From assembly GCA_005502925.1 (NCBI GenBank), contig SCPD01000008.1, positions 62,001 to 126,000 of the forward strand: a stretch of DNA of 64,000 bases. The letters run 5' to 3'. The notes under the pieces are model-generated. The model searched no databases. It saw only the letters and a list, made by a program, of their open reading frames with translations, and had not been told where the DNA came from. Position 1 is the first letter of the stretch. The number at the start of each line of letters is the position of its first letter. Positions 35,619 through 45,163 of the stretch are shown in pieces. Source of the stretch: Rhizobiales bacterium Y(2018). Its GTDB lineage: Bacteria > Pseudomonadota > Alphaproteobacteria > Rhizobiales > Aestuariivirgaceae. The position numbers were made by a program, and so were the translations under genes.

Positions 35619-36631
35619 CAGTCGCCTCCGAGCCTGATCTTCGAGCGCGGGTCGAGCGCGTCACGCAGGCCGTCGCCCAGCACATTGAGGACGAGCACTG
35701 TCAGGGCAATGGCGAGGCCGGGGGCGAGCGCCACCCAAGGCCTGGTATAGAGCAGGCCCTGGCCATCCTGGATGATGGTGCCCCAGCTCGCATCGGGCGG
35801 CTGCACGCCGATCGAGAGGAAGGAGAGCGCCGACTCGGTCAGCATGTTGATGGCGAGCATCAAGGGCACGAAGACGATCAGGGTCGTCGACACGTTTGGC
35901 AGGATGTCGCGCAGCAGGATGCGGTGCTCCGGGACCCCGAGTCCGATGGCCGCGAGCACGAACTCGCTGCGTCGCAGCGCCAGGACCTGACCGCGGATCG
36001 GGCGGGCGATATAGGGGATATAGACGATGCCGATGATGAAGATCGGCAGCCACAGACTGCCCGCTTCGAGCGTGATGACGCCGAGATCGATGCCATGCGC
36101 GATGAGGACGATCGAAAGCGAGATGGCGAGCAGATAGACCGGAAAGGCCCACAGCACATCGAGGATGCGCGAGAGGATGGTGTCGGTGACGCCGCCGAAG
36201 AAGCCGGCGGCGAGGCCGATGACGGTGGCGAGCAAGATCGTGATGACGGTCGAGGCGCCGGCGATGAGCAGCGAATTGCGCCCGCCATAAAGGAGCCGCG
36301 CCATGACATCGCGGCCTTGGTTATCGGCGCCGAGGAAATAATTGCCGAGCTCCCAGGTGGGACCGATGGGCGTGTAGCCGAGGCCGAGGCCTTCGGTCGA
36401 CTGCTCCATCACCGGGATCTCCTGGCCGTCGATCATGACGGTGGCATCAAGCGTGGAGCGGAAAGGATCGGTGTTGGCCCAGGACGCGTAGGCCGGGGCC
36501 AGAAGCGAGACGATGACGATGAGGATGAAAACCGCGAGACAGACCATGGCGGCCTTGTCGCGGGAGAGCCTGCGAAGAGCCGTGGCCCAGGGGCCACGGC
36601 TTACACGGTGTGACGCAACTGCGTCGGTCAT
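35618..36631 (-). CDS. Peptide ABC transporter permease (DppC type)
   Basis: 337 residues. The N-terminus (LRRLSRDKAAMVCLAVFILIVIVSLLAP) and the segment YFLGADNQGRDVMARLLYGGRNSL are DppC hallmarks; the ATPase-contact loop reads LAAIGLGVPEHRILLRDILPN. It starts 17 bases after the binding-protein stop codon. Confidence 0.93.
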   Translation of the reverse strand: MTDAVASHRVSRGPWATALRRLSRDKAAMVCLAVFILIVIVSLLAPAYASWANTDPFRSTLDATVMIDGQEIPVMEQSTEGLGLGYTPIGPTWELGNYFLGADNQGRDVMARLLYGGRNSLLIAGASTVITILLATVIGLAAGFFGGVTDTILSRILDVLWAFPVYLLAISLSIVLIAHGIDLGVITLEAGSLWLPIFIIGIVYIPYIARPIRGQVLALRRSEFVLAAIGLGVPEHRILLRDILPNVSTTLIVFVPLMLAINMLTESALSFLSIGVQPPDASWGTIIQDGQGLLYTRPWVALAPGLAIALTVLVLNVLGDGLRDALDPRSKIRLGGD

Positions 36632-36648
36632 CGATCAAACTCGAAGTT

Positions 36649-38307
36649 TTACTGGACCCAGGACTGGGTGACCATCCAGTAATATTGCGAGTTGAACTGG
36701 AAGTTGCCGACGCGCTTGGAGACGAAGTCGAGATGCTTCGGCGTGAAGAGCGCCGCGGCGGGCGCCTTGTCGGTGATCGCCTTGTCGATCTCGGTCCACA
36801 TCTTGTCGGCGGCGGCCTGGTCGGTGACGCCGAGAGCCAGCGCCGCCTTCATCTTGTCGTTGATCTCCTTGTCGCAGAAGCCGGAGATGTTGACCGATGA
36901 ATCGGAGCCTTCACGGAAGCTCTCGCAGCCGAACAGCACATAGAGGAAGTCGGACGCCGCAGGGTAGTCCTGATACCACTGCGTGATCGACATCTGCACC
37001 TTGTTGTTGGTGTTCTGGATGTAAGTGAACTGGATATTGGTGGCGATCGGCTTGACTTCGGCGTCGTAGCCGAGATCGGTCAGGACGCTCTGCAGATAGA
37101 CGCCGACGGCCTTGGAGATGGCCTTGTCCTCGGCGATGATCGTCACCTTCTGGCCCTTGGTGCCGGATTCCTCGACGAGCTTCTTGGCCTTCTCCATGTC
37201 GGGCGCCGACCACTTCGCGCCGGGGTCCTTGGTGAAGGGGCAGTAGGGCTCATGCCCGGGGAAGCCGGGGGGCAGAACCTGACAGACGGGAGCGGCGAGC
37301 ACCTTGCCGCCGAAGATCTTGACCAGCGCGTTGCGGTCGATCGCATAGGAGACGGCCTGACGGGCCTTCTCATTGTCGAATGGCGCCAGCCTCGTGTTCA
37401 TCGGCAGGTACCACCAGGCGGTGAGCGGCGTCACATGCACTTGTTCCTTGTTCTTGGTGCCGATCTCGGCCAAGCGGTCGGCCGGGATCTCGTCGAAGAG
37501 CCAGTCGGCCTCGCCATTCTGGATGGCAGTGACCGCGGCTTCCTCGCTCAGGCCGAAATCATACTGGACCTTGTCGGGATAGCCGTCGGGCTGAGCCTCT
37601 TCGCTCCACACTTTGAAATGCGGGTTGCGCTCCATGACCAGAGCCTTGTTCGGGTCATAGGAGCTGAACATGTAAGGACCGGTGCCGGGAATAGGCACGG
37701 AGCCCGCATCCTGGGTCGGCGCGTCGGCAGGGAGGATCACCGCATGCGGCAGCGCCAGCTTATAGAAGATTTCGGCGTCGGGCTGGGTGAGGTTGAGAGT
37801 GATGGTGCTGTTCGCCTCATCGCCCACGATGCCGCCTTCGAGCGTGCATTTGGCCGGTTCGGCCAGGCACTTGTCGGCGCCGACAATGCCGGAGAAGAAC
37901 GAGCCGGAAGTCGGGCTCGACACCTTGTAGATGCGCTGGAAAGAGGCGACGACATCCTTCACGCCGAGCTCGCGCCCGTCGGAGAATTTGATGCCCTTGC
38001 GCAGCTTGAACACATAGGTCTTGCCGTCATTCTCGGGCTTCGGCATTTCCTCGGCGAGGTCGGCGACGACGTTGAACCCTTCCGCGCCCGCCGCCTTCTT
38101 GAAGGTGACGAGGCCGTCATAGGTGGGCTGATAGAGCTGCCAATATTGCAGTGTGTAGTTGATATGCGGATCGAGCGTGCCGCCGGCGGAGCGTGAGAGC
38201 AGGCGTATCGTGCCGCCTCTGTGCTCGGCCTTGTATTCGGCGAAACTCGGGGTACTCAAGGCACTGATCAGCAGGGCCGCGGCGCCTGCCAGCAACCATT
38301 TCTTCAT
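36649..38307 (-). CDS. Peptide ABC transporter substrate-binding protein (DppA/OppA type)
   Basis: 552 residues. Sec signal MKKWLLAGAAALLISALSTPSFA, then the SBP_bac_5 fold (GGTIRLLSRSAGGTLDPHINYT, KTYVFKLRKGIKFSDGRELGVKDVV). It binds peptides or similar compounds in the periplasm. Unlike the sugar-binding proteins of this window it has no twin-arginine motif. The iminopeptidase gene precedes it by 27 bases, suggesting N-terminal-proline peptides among the cargo. Confidence 0.92.
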   Translation of the reverse strand: MKKWLLAGAAALLISALSTPSFAEYKAEHRGGTIRLLSRSAGGTLDPHINYTLQYWQLYQPTYDGLVTFKKAAGAEGFNVVADLAEEMPKPENDGKTYVFKLRKGIKFSDGRELGVKDVVASFQRIYKVSSPTSGSFFSGIVGADKCLAEPAKCTLEGGIVGDEANSTITLNLTQPDAEIFYKLALPHAVILPADAPTQDAGSVPIPGTGPYMFSSYDPNKALVMERNPHFKVWSEEAQPDGYPDKVQYDFGLSEEAAVTAIQNGEADWLFDEIPADRLAEIGTKNKEQVHVTPLTAWWYLPMNTRLAPFDNEKARQAVSYAIDRNALVKIFGGKVLAAPVCQVLPPGFPGHEPYCPFTKDPGAKWSAPDMEKAKKLVEESGTKGQKVTIIAEDKAISKAVGVYLQSVLTDLGYDAEVKPIATNIQFTYIQNTNNKVQMSITQWYQDYPAASDFLYVLFGCESFREGSDSSVNISGFCDKEINDKMKAALALGVTDQAAADKMWTEIDKAITDKAPAAALFTPKHLDFVSKRVGNFQFNSQYYWMVTQSWVQ

Positions 38308-38334
38308 TGGACGTCTCCCTGTTTATTATGGTGT

Positions 38335-39231
38335 CTAGTCGTTCTCGTCGAGGAATGAAGCGACTGTCTTCATGCACTTCTCAGTTTCTTCGACATGCGG
38401 CAGGTGGCTCGACTTTTCGAAGATCACCCAGCGCGCGCCTTTGATATTGTCGGCGAAAGGCTGCACGACGGCCGGTGTCGCTTCGTCATAGCGGCCGGAA
38501 ATCAGAAGGGTAGGCACGTCGATGGCCTTGACCTTGTCGATGACGCTCCAGGTCTTGAGGCTGCCGATGACGAAGAACTCGTTGGGTCCGTTCATCGTGT
38601 TGTAGACCGTCGGGTTGCGTCCGATCTGGTCGAAGGAGCGTTTCACTTCCGGCGGGAAGGGGACGACGCGGCAGACATGGCGCTCATAAAATGCCATGGC
38701 CGCATCGAGATATTCGGGGTCGGTCAAGGTGCCGGCCTTCTCATGCCGGTCGAGCGCCGAGCGGATCTTCGCTGGCATCTCAGACCGTAAGCGGTTCGCT
38801 TCCGACACCCAGAGCTCCATCGAGGCCGGCGAATTGGCGATGGTCAGCGACTTGAGGCCCTTAGGCCTGGTGATGCCGAATTCAGCGCCGAGCATGCCGC
38901 CCCAGGACTGGCCCAGTACGTGATAGGCCGAGCGGATTCCCAGAAAGTCGATGAGGCTGTTGAGCTCTTCGACGAACAGCTTGGGCGTCCAGAAGTCGGC
39001 GCCCTTGTCGGGGAGCAAGGTGGACTTGCCGCAGCCCAGCTGGTCGTAGTGGACGACCTGGCGGCCGTCGCGGGCAAGCAGCTTGTATCTGTCGAGATAA
39101 TCGTGGGCGGCGCCCGGACCGCCATGCAGAAGCACCACTGGCGGCTTTTTCGACTGAGGATCACCCGTTACGCGGTACCAGGTTACATAGTCACGGAAGG
39201 GTGCGTAGCCTTCCTTGGAATATATGCGCAT
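38335..39231 (-). CDS. pip: Proline iminopeptidase-type alpha/beta hydrolase (S33)
   Basis: 298 residues. The oxyanion loop HGGPG (residues 36-40), nucleophile elbow GQSWGG with Ser109, Asp249 (GRYDEATP) and His276 (SSHLPH) make a complete triad of the prolyl iminopeptidase family, which removes N-terminal proline from peptides. No signal peptide, so it acts in the cytoplasm on imported peptides. I chose MRIYSKEGYAPFRDY at 39231, which matches the family's usual beginning; an in-frame ATG at 39300 is possible. It heads the peptide transport operon. Confidence 0.88.
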   Translation of the reverse strand: MRIYSKEGYAPFRDYVTWYRVTGDPQSKKPPVVLLHGGPGAAHDYLDRYKLLARDGRQVVHYDQLGCGKSTLLPDKGADFWTPKLFVEELNSLIDFLGIRSAYHVLGQSWGGMLGAEFGITRPKGLKSLTIANSPASMELWVSEANRLRSEMPAKIRSALDRHEKAGTLTDPEYLDAAMAFYERHVCRVVPFPPEVKRSFDQIGRNPTVYNTMNGPNEFFVIGSLKTWSVIDKVKAIDVPTLLISGRYDEATPAVVQPFADNIKGARWVIFEKSSHLPHVEETEKCMKTVASFLDEND

Positions 39232-39399
39232 GCAAACATTGTCCCCAAAGACGGACGTGACGCTATAGCGGTTTTTGGCAGGTGGCAATGGCGGAAGCAT
39301 GAAATTTTATGAACTTCCAACATTGTTTCCTTTTGCCTGACAAATATGCACAATGCGACAATAGAATTGTCCAAACAGCAGCAGCGCATATCCGATCAC

Positions 39400-40587
39400 A
39401 TGAGCACCTCCCTGAACGATCATTTGAAGTTTGAAACAGTACTGCCAGTGGATCACGACAAGGCCGCACTTGCCGGACGCGTCTGGCGGCCTGAGGTCGA
39501 AGGACCGTCGATCGTGGCTTTGCGCGGCGGCGAAGTCGTCGATGTCAGCTCTGTTTTCCCAACCATGCGTGATCTCTGCGAAAGCGCTGATCCGGCCAAG
39601 GCCCTGCGGGCGGCCAAGGGTGAGACGATCGGCAAGGTCGCCGACATCCTCGCCAATAGCGCGCCTGATACACGCGATGCGAAGAAACCGTGGTTCCTGG
39701 CGCCGATCGATCTCCAGGCGGTGAAGGCGGCGGGCGTCACCTTCGCCATTTCGATGCTCGAGCGTGTCATCGAGGAGCGGGCGCGCGGCGACTACAATGC
39801 GGCGGCCGAAATCCGCAAGACGGTCAAGGAGCTGGTCGGCGACGATCTGAAGAAGCTGAAACCCGGTTCGCCGCAGGCTATGAAGCTCAAAGAGACGCTC
39901 ATCGCGCAAGGCGCCTGGAGTCAGTATCTCGAAGTCGGCATCGGCCCCGATGCGGAAGTCTTCACCAAGGCGCAGGTCATGTCTTCGGTCGGTCCCGGCG
40001 CCGATGGCGGGCTGCATGCCATGTCGACCTGGAACAATCCCGAACCGGAAGTGGTCGTCGTCGTTTCCTCCGCCGGCAACATCGTCGGCGCGACACTCGG
40101 CAACGATATCAATCTGCGCGATGTCGAAGGCCGCTCCGCGCTGCTGCTGTCGAAAGCCAAGGACAACAACGCGTCCTGCGCGGTCGGACCCTTTCTGCGT
40201 TTCTTCGACGACAGCTTTAGCCTAGACGATGTGCGCCAGGCGACGGTCACGCTCGAAGTCCTGGGGCCGGAGGGCTTCGCTCTCAAAGGCTCATCTTCCA
40301 TTGCCATGATCAGCCGCGATCCCGCCGACATCGTCGGGCAGACGATCGGCAAACATCATCAGTATCCGGACGGTTTCGTACTTTTTCTCGGCACCATGTT
40401 CGCGCCCGTCGAGGACCGCGATACCAAGGGCAAAGGCTTTACCCACAAGGAAGGCGACATCGTCACCATCGCTACGCCGAAGCTCGGCAGCCTCACCAAC
40501 CGCATGCGGCGCAGCCATGAATGCCCTGCCTGGACCTTCGGGGTGAGCCATCTGATGCGCAACCTGGCGAAGCGCGGATTGCTCTAA
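39400..40587 (+). CDS. Fumarylacetoacetate hydrolase (FAH)-family protein
   Basis: 395 residues from ATG 39400; an in-frame ATG at 39346 would add 18 poorly conserved residues. The C-terminal FAH domain shows WNNPEPEV with the metal-binding Glu, GNDINLRDVEGRSALLLSKAK and GPFLRFFD. The N-terminal 120 residues (GRVWRPEVEGPSIVALRGG) are typical of a longer subgroup that includes 2-keto-3-deoxy-sugar-acid dehydratases such as XylX; length fits that group. So it may act on a deoxy-keto sugar acid. It is divergent from the iminopeptidase operon and is not in an operon of its own. Confidence 0.85.
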   Translation: MSTSLNDHLKFETVLPVDHDKAALAGRVWRPEVEGPSIVALRGGEVVDVSSVFPTMRDLCESADPAKALRAAKGETIGKVADILANSAPDTRDAKKPWFLAPIDLQAVKAAGVTFAISMLERVIEERARGDYNAAAEIRKTVKELVGDDLKKLKPGSPQAMKLKETLIAQGAWSQYLEVGIGPDAEVFTKAQVMSSVGPGADGGLHAMSTWNNPEPEVVVVVSSAGNIVGATLGNDINLRDVEGRSALLLSKAKDNNASCAVGPFLRFFDDSFSLDDVRQATVTLEVLGPEGFALKGSSSIAMISRDPADIVGQTIGKHHQYPDGFVLFLGTMFAPVEDRDTKGKGFTHKEGDIVTIATPKLGSLTNRMRRSHECPAWTFGVSHLMRNLAKRGLL

Positions 40588-41936
40588 GACACGCGGCGGC
40601 CCTCGACCCATACCGAGGTGATGGTGGGCCGCCCCGCATTGCACAGGATCTTCTGGAAGATGTCAGGCAGGCCGTCACTGTCGGCGCGCCAGATGTTGGA
40701 CTGCGGTGCGTTCACATCGATGAGCAGGGCGTCGAAGCGCATGCCTTCGCGGAAAAGGCCGATCGGCAGGTCGAGGGCTTCGCCGCCGCCGGCGGTGGCG
40801 AGCCAGAAGGCCTCATTGGGCGTGATGCGTGCTGGGGGCGCACCACGCTTCGCTGGGGCGATGCGGCTGTCGACGCCGTCATTGAGAGCGCGTGCCGCCG
40901 TCATCGCATGACGGCAGTTGTCGAGAATGGACGGGCTGTGGCCGCCCGATATGTCGGTGCCGAGACCGATATGCAGACCCTGGTCGAGCATACGCCGCAA
41001 GGGGAAGACGGCATTGGCGAAATAGAAGTTCGACAAGGGGCAATGGGCGATGCCCGATCCCTTGGCGTGGACCAGATCGAAATCATCTGAGCCCATCAGA
41101 TTGGCGTGGGCAAGGATGCTCTGGCGGGTGAGCAGGCCGAATTCGGCGAGCATCTCGGTGTCGCTCTTGCCGAAGCGTTCGAGCACATAGCCATGCGCCC
41201 AATCGCTCTCCGAACAATGCGTCTGCATATGACAGGCTTCCGCCGATAAAAGCTCGCCGAGGCCTGAGAGCAGGCGATCGCTGCAACTCGGGATGAAACG
41301 CGGCGTGACGGCCGGCCTCACCAGCGCCTTGCCGTTGCCGGGCAAAGCGCGCAAACGGTGAATGAATTGCCGCGACAGCTCGATGCCTTCGTCTGGCGAG
41401 GCGTCGCGATAATAATCCGGGCATTGGTGGATGTCGTCCATGGCGACGCGGCCGATGACGGCACGCTGGCCCTTGGCGAGGCAGGTCTCGGCGAGGACGA
41501 GGCTGCCGTCGAGATGGCGGGTGGCGAAATAGACCGCCGTGGTGGTGCCGTTGGCGAGCAGCGTGCCGACGAGACTGTCATAGACCAAGGCCGCGAAAGC
41601 CTTGTCGGCGTAACGCGCCTCGAGCGGGAACGTATATTTCTGCAGCCAGTCCTCGAGCGGCGCATCGAGGGCTTTGCCGAGCTGCGGGAATTGCGGCGCA
41701 TGGATATGCAGATCGACGAAGCCGGGCAGGAGATATTCACCGTCGCCCAGAAGCCGCAGCGTGCCCGAGGTGCTCGCGGCCGATTTCCGTTCGCCATAGC
41801 GGGGATGATCGGGCTTCAGGATCTGGGCGATGCCGCCATCGGCGCCGACCTCGATCAGCACGTCGGCGAGGATCTCGAGCGCGCCGCGCCTCGGCGCGTG
41901 AAAGGCGGTGCCGCAGATGCTGAAAGGTACTGACAT
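40584..41936 (-). CDS. guaD: Guanine deaminase
   Basis: 450 residues of the amidohydrolase superfamily. Metal-binding motif PGFVDLHIHAPQ, then HCSESDWAHG, the HANLMGSDDF segment and GTDISGGHS with the catalytic Asp match guanine deaminase, which converts guanine to xanthine and ammonia. GGAG lies six bases before ATG 41936; an earlier start (41954) overlaps it. It is divergent from the purine permease gene with a 115-base gap. The 3' end overlaps that of the FAH gene by 4 bases. Confidence 0.93.
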   Translation of the reverse strand: MSVPFSICGTAFHAPRRGALEILADVLIEVGADGGIAQILKPDHPRYGERKSAASTSGTLRLLGDGEYLLPGFVDLHIHAPQFPQLGKALDAPLEDWLQKYTFPLEARYADKAFAALVYDSLVGTLLANGTTTAVYFATRHLDGSLVLAETCLAKGQRAVIGRVAMDDIHQCPDYYRDASPDEGIELSRQFIHRLRALPGNGKALVRPAVTPRFIPSCSDRLLSGLGELLSAEACHMQTHCSESDWAHGYVLERFGKSDTEMLAEFGLLTRQSILAHANLMGSDDFDLVHAKGSGIAHCPLSNFYFANAVFPLRRMLDQGLHIGLGTDISGGHSPSILDNCRHAMTAARALNDGVDSRIAPAKRGAPPARITPNEAFWLATAGGGEALDLPIGLFREGMRFDALLIDVNAPQSNIWRADSDGLPDIFQKILCNAGRPTITSVWVEGRRVS

Positions 41937-42051
41937 CGAAGACTCCGTGGACAATCGGGATTGCTACATTCTCCGTGGCGCGATCCACGTGCTAGCTTTC
42001 CCGCTAGGGTAGGTTGAGTCGCCGGGGACCGCGATCGAGAGGGGAAATATC

Positions 42052-43398
42052 ATGCAGCAGCCGCAGAATGAAACCGTGCTCGTTTCGCGTCCCGACGACC
42101 CCTTGCCGTTCGGCAAGGCGGCCTTGCTGGGGCTGCAGCATGTGCTCGCCATGGACGTCTATGTCGTCCCCTTCATCATCGCGTCTGTCCTCACCCTCGC
42201 CGTCGCCGATTCCGCCACGCTGATCCAGTCGACCTTCATCGCCGCCGGCCTCGCGACCCTGATCCAGTCGCAATGGTGGATGCGCCTTCCGGTCGTCCAG
42301 GGGCCGTCCTATGTGCCAATCGGCGCCATCATCGCCATCGCCTTCGCTTCGGGCGGCGGCACTGCCGGCCTCGCCACGGTGTTCGGTGCGCTCATTCCGG
42401 GCGCCATCATCGTCGCTCTGCTGGGCTCACCGACCGGTATATTCCATCGGGTGATCAAGCGGCTGGTGCCGCCGATCGTCGGCGGCACGATCATTCTCGT
42501 CGTCGGCATCGCGCTGATGCCGGTGGCGCTGAAGGAGAGTGTTTTCGCCGTCTATGGCACGGCGACGGTCGGCCAGAATATTCTGCTCGCGACCGTTTCC
42601 GCCGTTCTGCTAATCGCCGCGATGATGGCCGGTATCACGATGGGAAGCCGCGGCGTGTGGCTGCGCCTCACCGCCGTCATCCTGGCGCTTGCCGCCGGCA
42701 CGATCGTCGCCTCCTTCATGGGCCGCTTCAGCGCCCAAGGCATTGCGGATGCATCATGGTTCACGCTGCCGCGCATCGCCTTCCTCAATCTCGACATTAC
42801 CTTCTCGTTCTCGGCGATCCTCACCATGCTGGTCGTCTATGCGGTGGTGCTGGCCGAGACCACCGGCACCTGGTTCGCGGTCGGCGCGGTGACGAATGAG
42901 GCGATGAGCGACGAACGGCTCGACCGTGGCGCCACCGGCGAAGGCCTTGGCTGCCTCGTCAGCGCGCTGGTCGGCTCAACTCCGGTGACGGGTTATTCCT
43001 CTAATGCCGGCGTCATCGCCATCACCGGCATTGCGAGCCGCGCCGCCTTCGCCGCCGCCGGCATCCTGTTGGTGCTGTTCGGGCTCGTCGGTAAGCTGGG
43101 CGCGGCCATCGCCTCGATCCCGCAGCCGGTGATCGGCGGCGTCTTCGGCGTCTTGTGCGCGGTCATCGCCATGAACGGCTTCCGCGTGGTGCGCGCGAGC
43201 CCGCTCAGCGAGCGCAATATGCTGGTGGTCGGCCTGCCGGTGCTGCTGGCGCTCTTCGCTACGCTCATTCCGCCGGACTATCTCAAGAGCCTGCCGAATG
43301 TCGTGCAGTATCTCTTGGGCTCATCGATCGCCTTCGGCGCGGTCGGCGCCATCCTGTTGCACCAGATCCTGCCGGAGCAGGGGAACTCGAAAAATTAG
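42052..43398 (+). CDS. NCS2-family purine (xanthine/uracil) permease
   Basis: 448 residues, about 14 helices. The first-helix signature GLQHVLAMDVYVVPFIIA carries the Gln-His pair of NCS2 transporters; later come GPSYVPIGAII and the ETTGTWFAVG segment with its substrate-binding Glu. It imports a purine base by proton symport. With guaD on the other strand it makes a guanine/xanthine salvage pair. A repeat tract starts right after the stop codon. Confidence 0.92.
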   Translation: MQQPQNETVLVSRPDDPLPFGKAALLGLQHVLAMDVYVVPFIIASVLTLAVADSATLIQSTFIAAGLATLIQSQWWMRLPVVQGPSYVPIGAIIAIAFASGGGTAGLATVFGALIPGAIIVALLGSPTGIFHRVIKRLVPPIVGGTIILVVGIALMPVALKESVFAVYGTATVGQNILLATVSAVLLIAAMMAGITMGSRGVWLRLTAVILALAAGTIVASFMGRFSAQGIADASWFTLPRIAFLNLDITFSFSAILTMLVVYAVVLAETTGTWFAVGAVTNEAMSDERLDRGATGEGLGCLVSALVGSTPVTGYSSNAGVIAITGIASRAAFAAAGILLVLFGLVGKLGAAIASIPQPVIGGVFGVLCAVIAMNGFRVVRASPLSERNMLVVGLPVLLALFATLIPPDYLKSLPNVVQYLLGSSIAFGAVGAILLHQILPEQGNSKN

Positions 43399-43493
43399 CA
43401 GCGGAATTTGCAGCGGAATTAACAGCGGATTTGCAGCGGATCTACAGGGATCTGCAGGGAATTTTCGCGAAACCGCGGAAACAGCGGAATTTT
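43399..43493. repeat. Tract of degenerate 10-12-base direct repeats (CAGCGGAATTTG-type)
   Basis: Seven units begin with CAGCGG or CAGGGA at 43399, 43411, 43423, 43434, 43445, 43455 and 43482. Spacing is 10-12 bases except for one 27-base unit holding TCGCGAAACCGCGG. The tract starts at the base after the permease stop codon. Similar strings of CAGGGAATTTTC are, as I recall, scattered in many Hyphomicrobiales genomes. I see no gene in it. Confidence 0.75.
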
Positions 43494-43548
43494 CCCGGCC
43501 GTGGTAAAGTCCCACTTTTAAGCCCGCACATGCAAGCGGTAGGACAGC

Positions 43549-43761
43549 TTACTCGTCATCGCGCTTGGGCTCCGCCGTTTCATCACCCGGATCCGGCCCT
43601 TCCTCGGCGGGTATGGTGTAGTGACCGCCGAACCAGCGGTTGAGATCGACATTGGCGCAGCGCGCCGAGCAGAAGGGATGGAACTTCTGCTGCGAAGGCT
43701 TGCCGCAAATCGGGCAGGGGCGCCGAGGGCGCAGGCGCACCGGCTCTTTGGCGCCGGTCAT
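43549..43761 (-). CDS. yacG: YacG-type zinc protein (DNA gyrase inhibitor family)
   Basis: 70 residues with the four zinc cysteines Cys16, Cys19, Cys31 and Cys35 (CPICGKP and [11 protein letters not shown]), then [10 protein letters not shown]. YacG binds GyrB and inhibits gyrase in E. coli. The start overlaps the maf stop as ATGA. The acidic tail is not conserved. Confidence 0.92.
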   Translation of the reverse strand: MTGAKEPVRLRPRRPCPICGKPSQQKFHPFCSARCANVDLNRWFGGHYTIPAEEGPDPGDETAEPKRDDE

Positions 43762-44396
43762 ACGCCGCTAAGGGGCGCGGTCAGCCAAGTGTAGTGGACT
43801 GGATAGCCCGCGCCATGGAGGAGATGGATGGTTTCGTAGAGCGGCAGTCCGACAACGCCCGAATGCGAGCCGTTCAAGCTGCGCACGAATGATTCGGCGC
43901 GTCCCTGCACCGCATAGCCGCCGGCCTTGCCGCGCCATTCACCGGATTTGAGATAGGTGTCGACATCCTCGCGCGAGAAACGCTTGAAGCGGACCTTGGT
44001 TTCAGAGCAGCGGCGCCAGGACTGGCCGCCGGGCGCCAGCAGCGTCACGGCCGAATAGACCCAGTGCGAACGGCCCGACAGCAGCCACATGCAGGCTTCG
44101 GCCTCTTCGGGTGTCTCGGGCTTGGGCAGGATGCGACGCCCGAGCCCCACCACCGTATCGGCGGCGATGATGAAGGTCTTGGTGCCGAGCTTCTTGACGA
44201 GGGGAGCTTCCTGAGCGGTGCGCGCCTTCTCATTGGCGAGCCGGATCGCCAGGCGGCGCGGCGTTTCGCGCTTCATCGGCGTCTCGTCGATATCGGCCGG
44301 CATCAGGAGGTCGGGCTTGATACCCGCCTGCTCGAGCAGCGCCAGGCGGCGCGGCGAGGCGCTGGCCAGCACGAGCTTGACGCGGGCTTCCGTCAT
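43758..44396 (-). CDS. maf: Maf-family nucleoside triphosphate pyrophosphatase
   Basis: 212 residues with the Maf N-terminal signature [19 protein letters not shown], the AADTVVG segment with its catalytic Asp, and [15 protein letters not shown] near the C-terminus. It hydrolyses non-canonical or certain pyrimidine nucleoside triphosphates to the monophosphate. It lies between infA and yacG, the usual alphaproteobacterial order. Confidence 0.94.
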   Translation of the reverse strand: MTEARVKLVLASASPRRLALLEQAGIKPDLLMPADIDETPMKRETPRRLAIRLANEKARTAQEAPLVKKLGTKTFIIAADTVVGLGRRILPKPETPEEAEACMWLLSGRSHWVYSAVTLLAPGGQSWRRCSETKVRFKRFSREDVDTYLKSGEWRGKAGGYAVQGRAESFVRSLNGSHSGVVGLPLYETIHLLHGAGYPVHYTWLTAPLSGV

Positions 44397-44410
44397 ATGT
44401 CCGCCAGTCC

Positions 44411-44629
44411 CTATTTGAAGCGATAGTTGATGCGGCCCTTGGTCAGGTCATAGGGCGTCATTTCGACCATGACACGGTCGCCGGCGAGCACGCGGATGCG
44501 GTTCTTGCGCATCTTGCCGGCGGTATGGGCGATGATTTCATGGTTATTGTCGAGCTTTACGCGAAATGTCGCGTTGGGCAGGAGCTCGGTCACCGTGCCC
44601 TCGAATTCAAGCAATTCTTCCTTCGCCAT
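44411..44629 (-). CDS. infA: Translation initiation factor IF-1
   Basis: 72 residues, the exact family length, with a single OB fold: [38 protein letters not shown] and [19 protein letters not shown]-1 binds the ribosomal A site during initiation. It is 14 bases upstream of maf. Confidence 0.98.
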   Translation of the reverse strand: MAKEELLEFEGTVTELLPNATFRVKLDNNHEIIAHTAGKMRKNRIRVLAGDRVMVEMTPYDLTKGRINYRFK

Positions 44630-44704
44630 AAGGTTCCCTGGCTGGTTAATAATCGGGGCTACCCATGAACCGGTTGCCCGGTAAAATCAAGTCGGCCAAG
44701 GAAT

Positions 44705-45151
44705 TTAGACACCCCGCGCCCCTTGCACCCCGAATCGGGCCCGGATGCGGCGCATCAGCCCGTCGCGGACGTCGCGATAGGCGTCGAGAATCTGCTCGCG
44801 GCTGCCCATGGCGGCGGACGGGTCCATGGTCGGCCAGTATTCCGCCTCGATGGCCATGGTGCGGGTCATTTCGAGGGCCCGGTGATGGGCCTCGGGCGAC
44901 AGCGAGATGACGATGTCGAAGCTCGAATCCTCAAGATCGGCGAAGCTCTGCGGCCGGTGCTTCCGGAGATCCATGCCGATCTCGTCCATGACGACGCCGA
45001 CGAAGGGGTCGGGCTCGCCGGGTTTCACGCCGCAGGAAGCGACGAAGACGCGGTTGCCGTAGAAATGCCGGGCGATGGCGGCCGCCATCGGCGAGCGGAT
45101 GACGTTCTGGGTGCAGGCGAAGAGCAGAGCCCCCGGGAGATCAGCCGCCAT
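44705..45151 (-). CDS. Low-molecular-weight protein-tyrosine-phosphatase-fold protein
   Basis: 148 residues. The active-site loop CTQNVIRS has Cys13 and Arg19, and WPTMDPS supplies a possible general acid Asp. This is the phosphatase/arsenate-reductase fold found next to UPF0262 and infA across Hyphomicrobiales. Function there is not established; a real arsenate role lacks support because no ars genes are near. Follows UPF0262 by 12 bases. Confidence 0.9.
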   Translation of the reverse strand: MAADLPGALLFACTQNVIRSPMAAAIARHFYGNRVFVASCGVKPGEPDPFVGVVMDEIGMDLRKHRPQSFADLEDSSFDIVISLSPEAHHRALEMTRTMAIEAEYWPTMDPSAAMGSREQILDAYRDVRDGLMRRIRARFGVQGARGV

Positions 45152-45163
45152 CGAGACGCCCGC

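Noticed and set aside
43399-43493. Short repeats as a CRISPR array
   Set aside because: Units are 10-12 bases, degenerate and without spacers; no cas genes.
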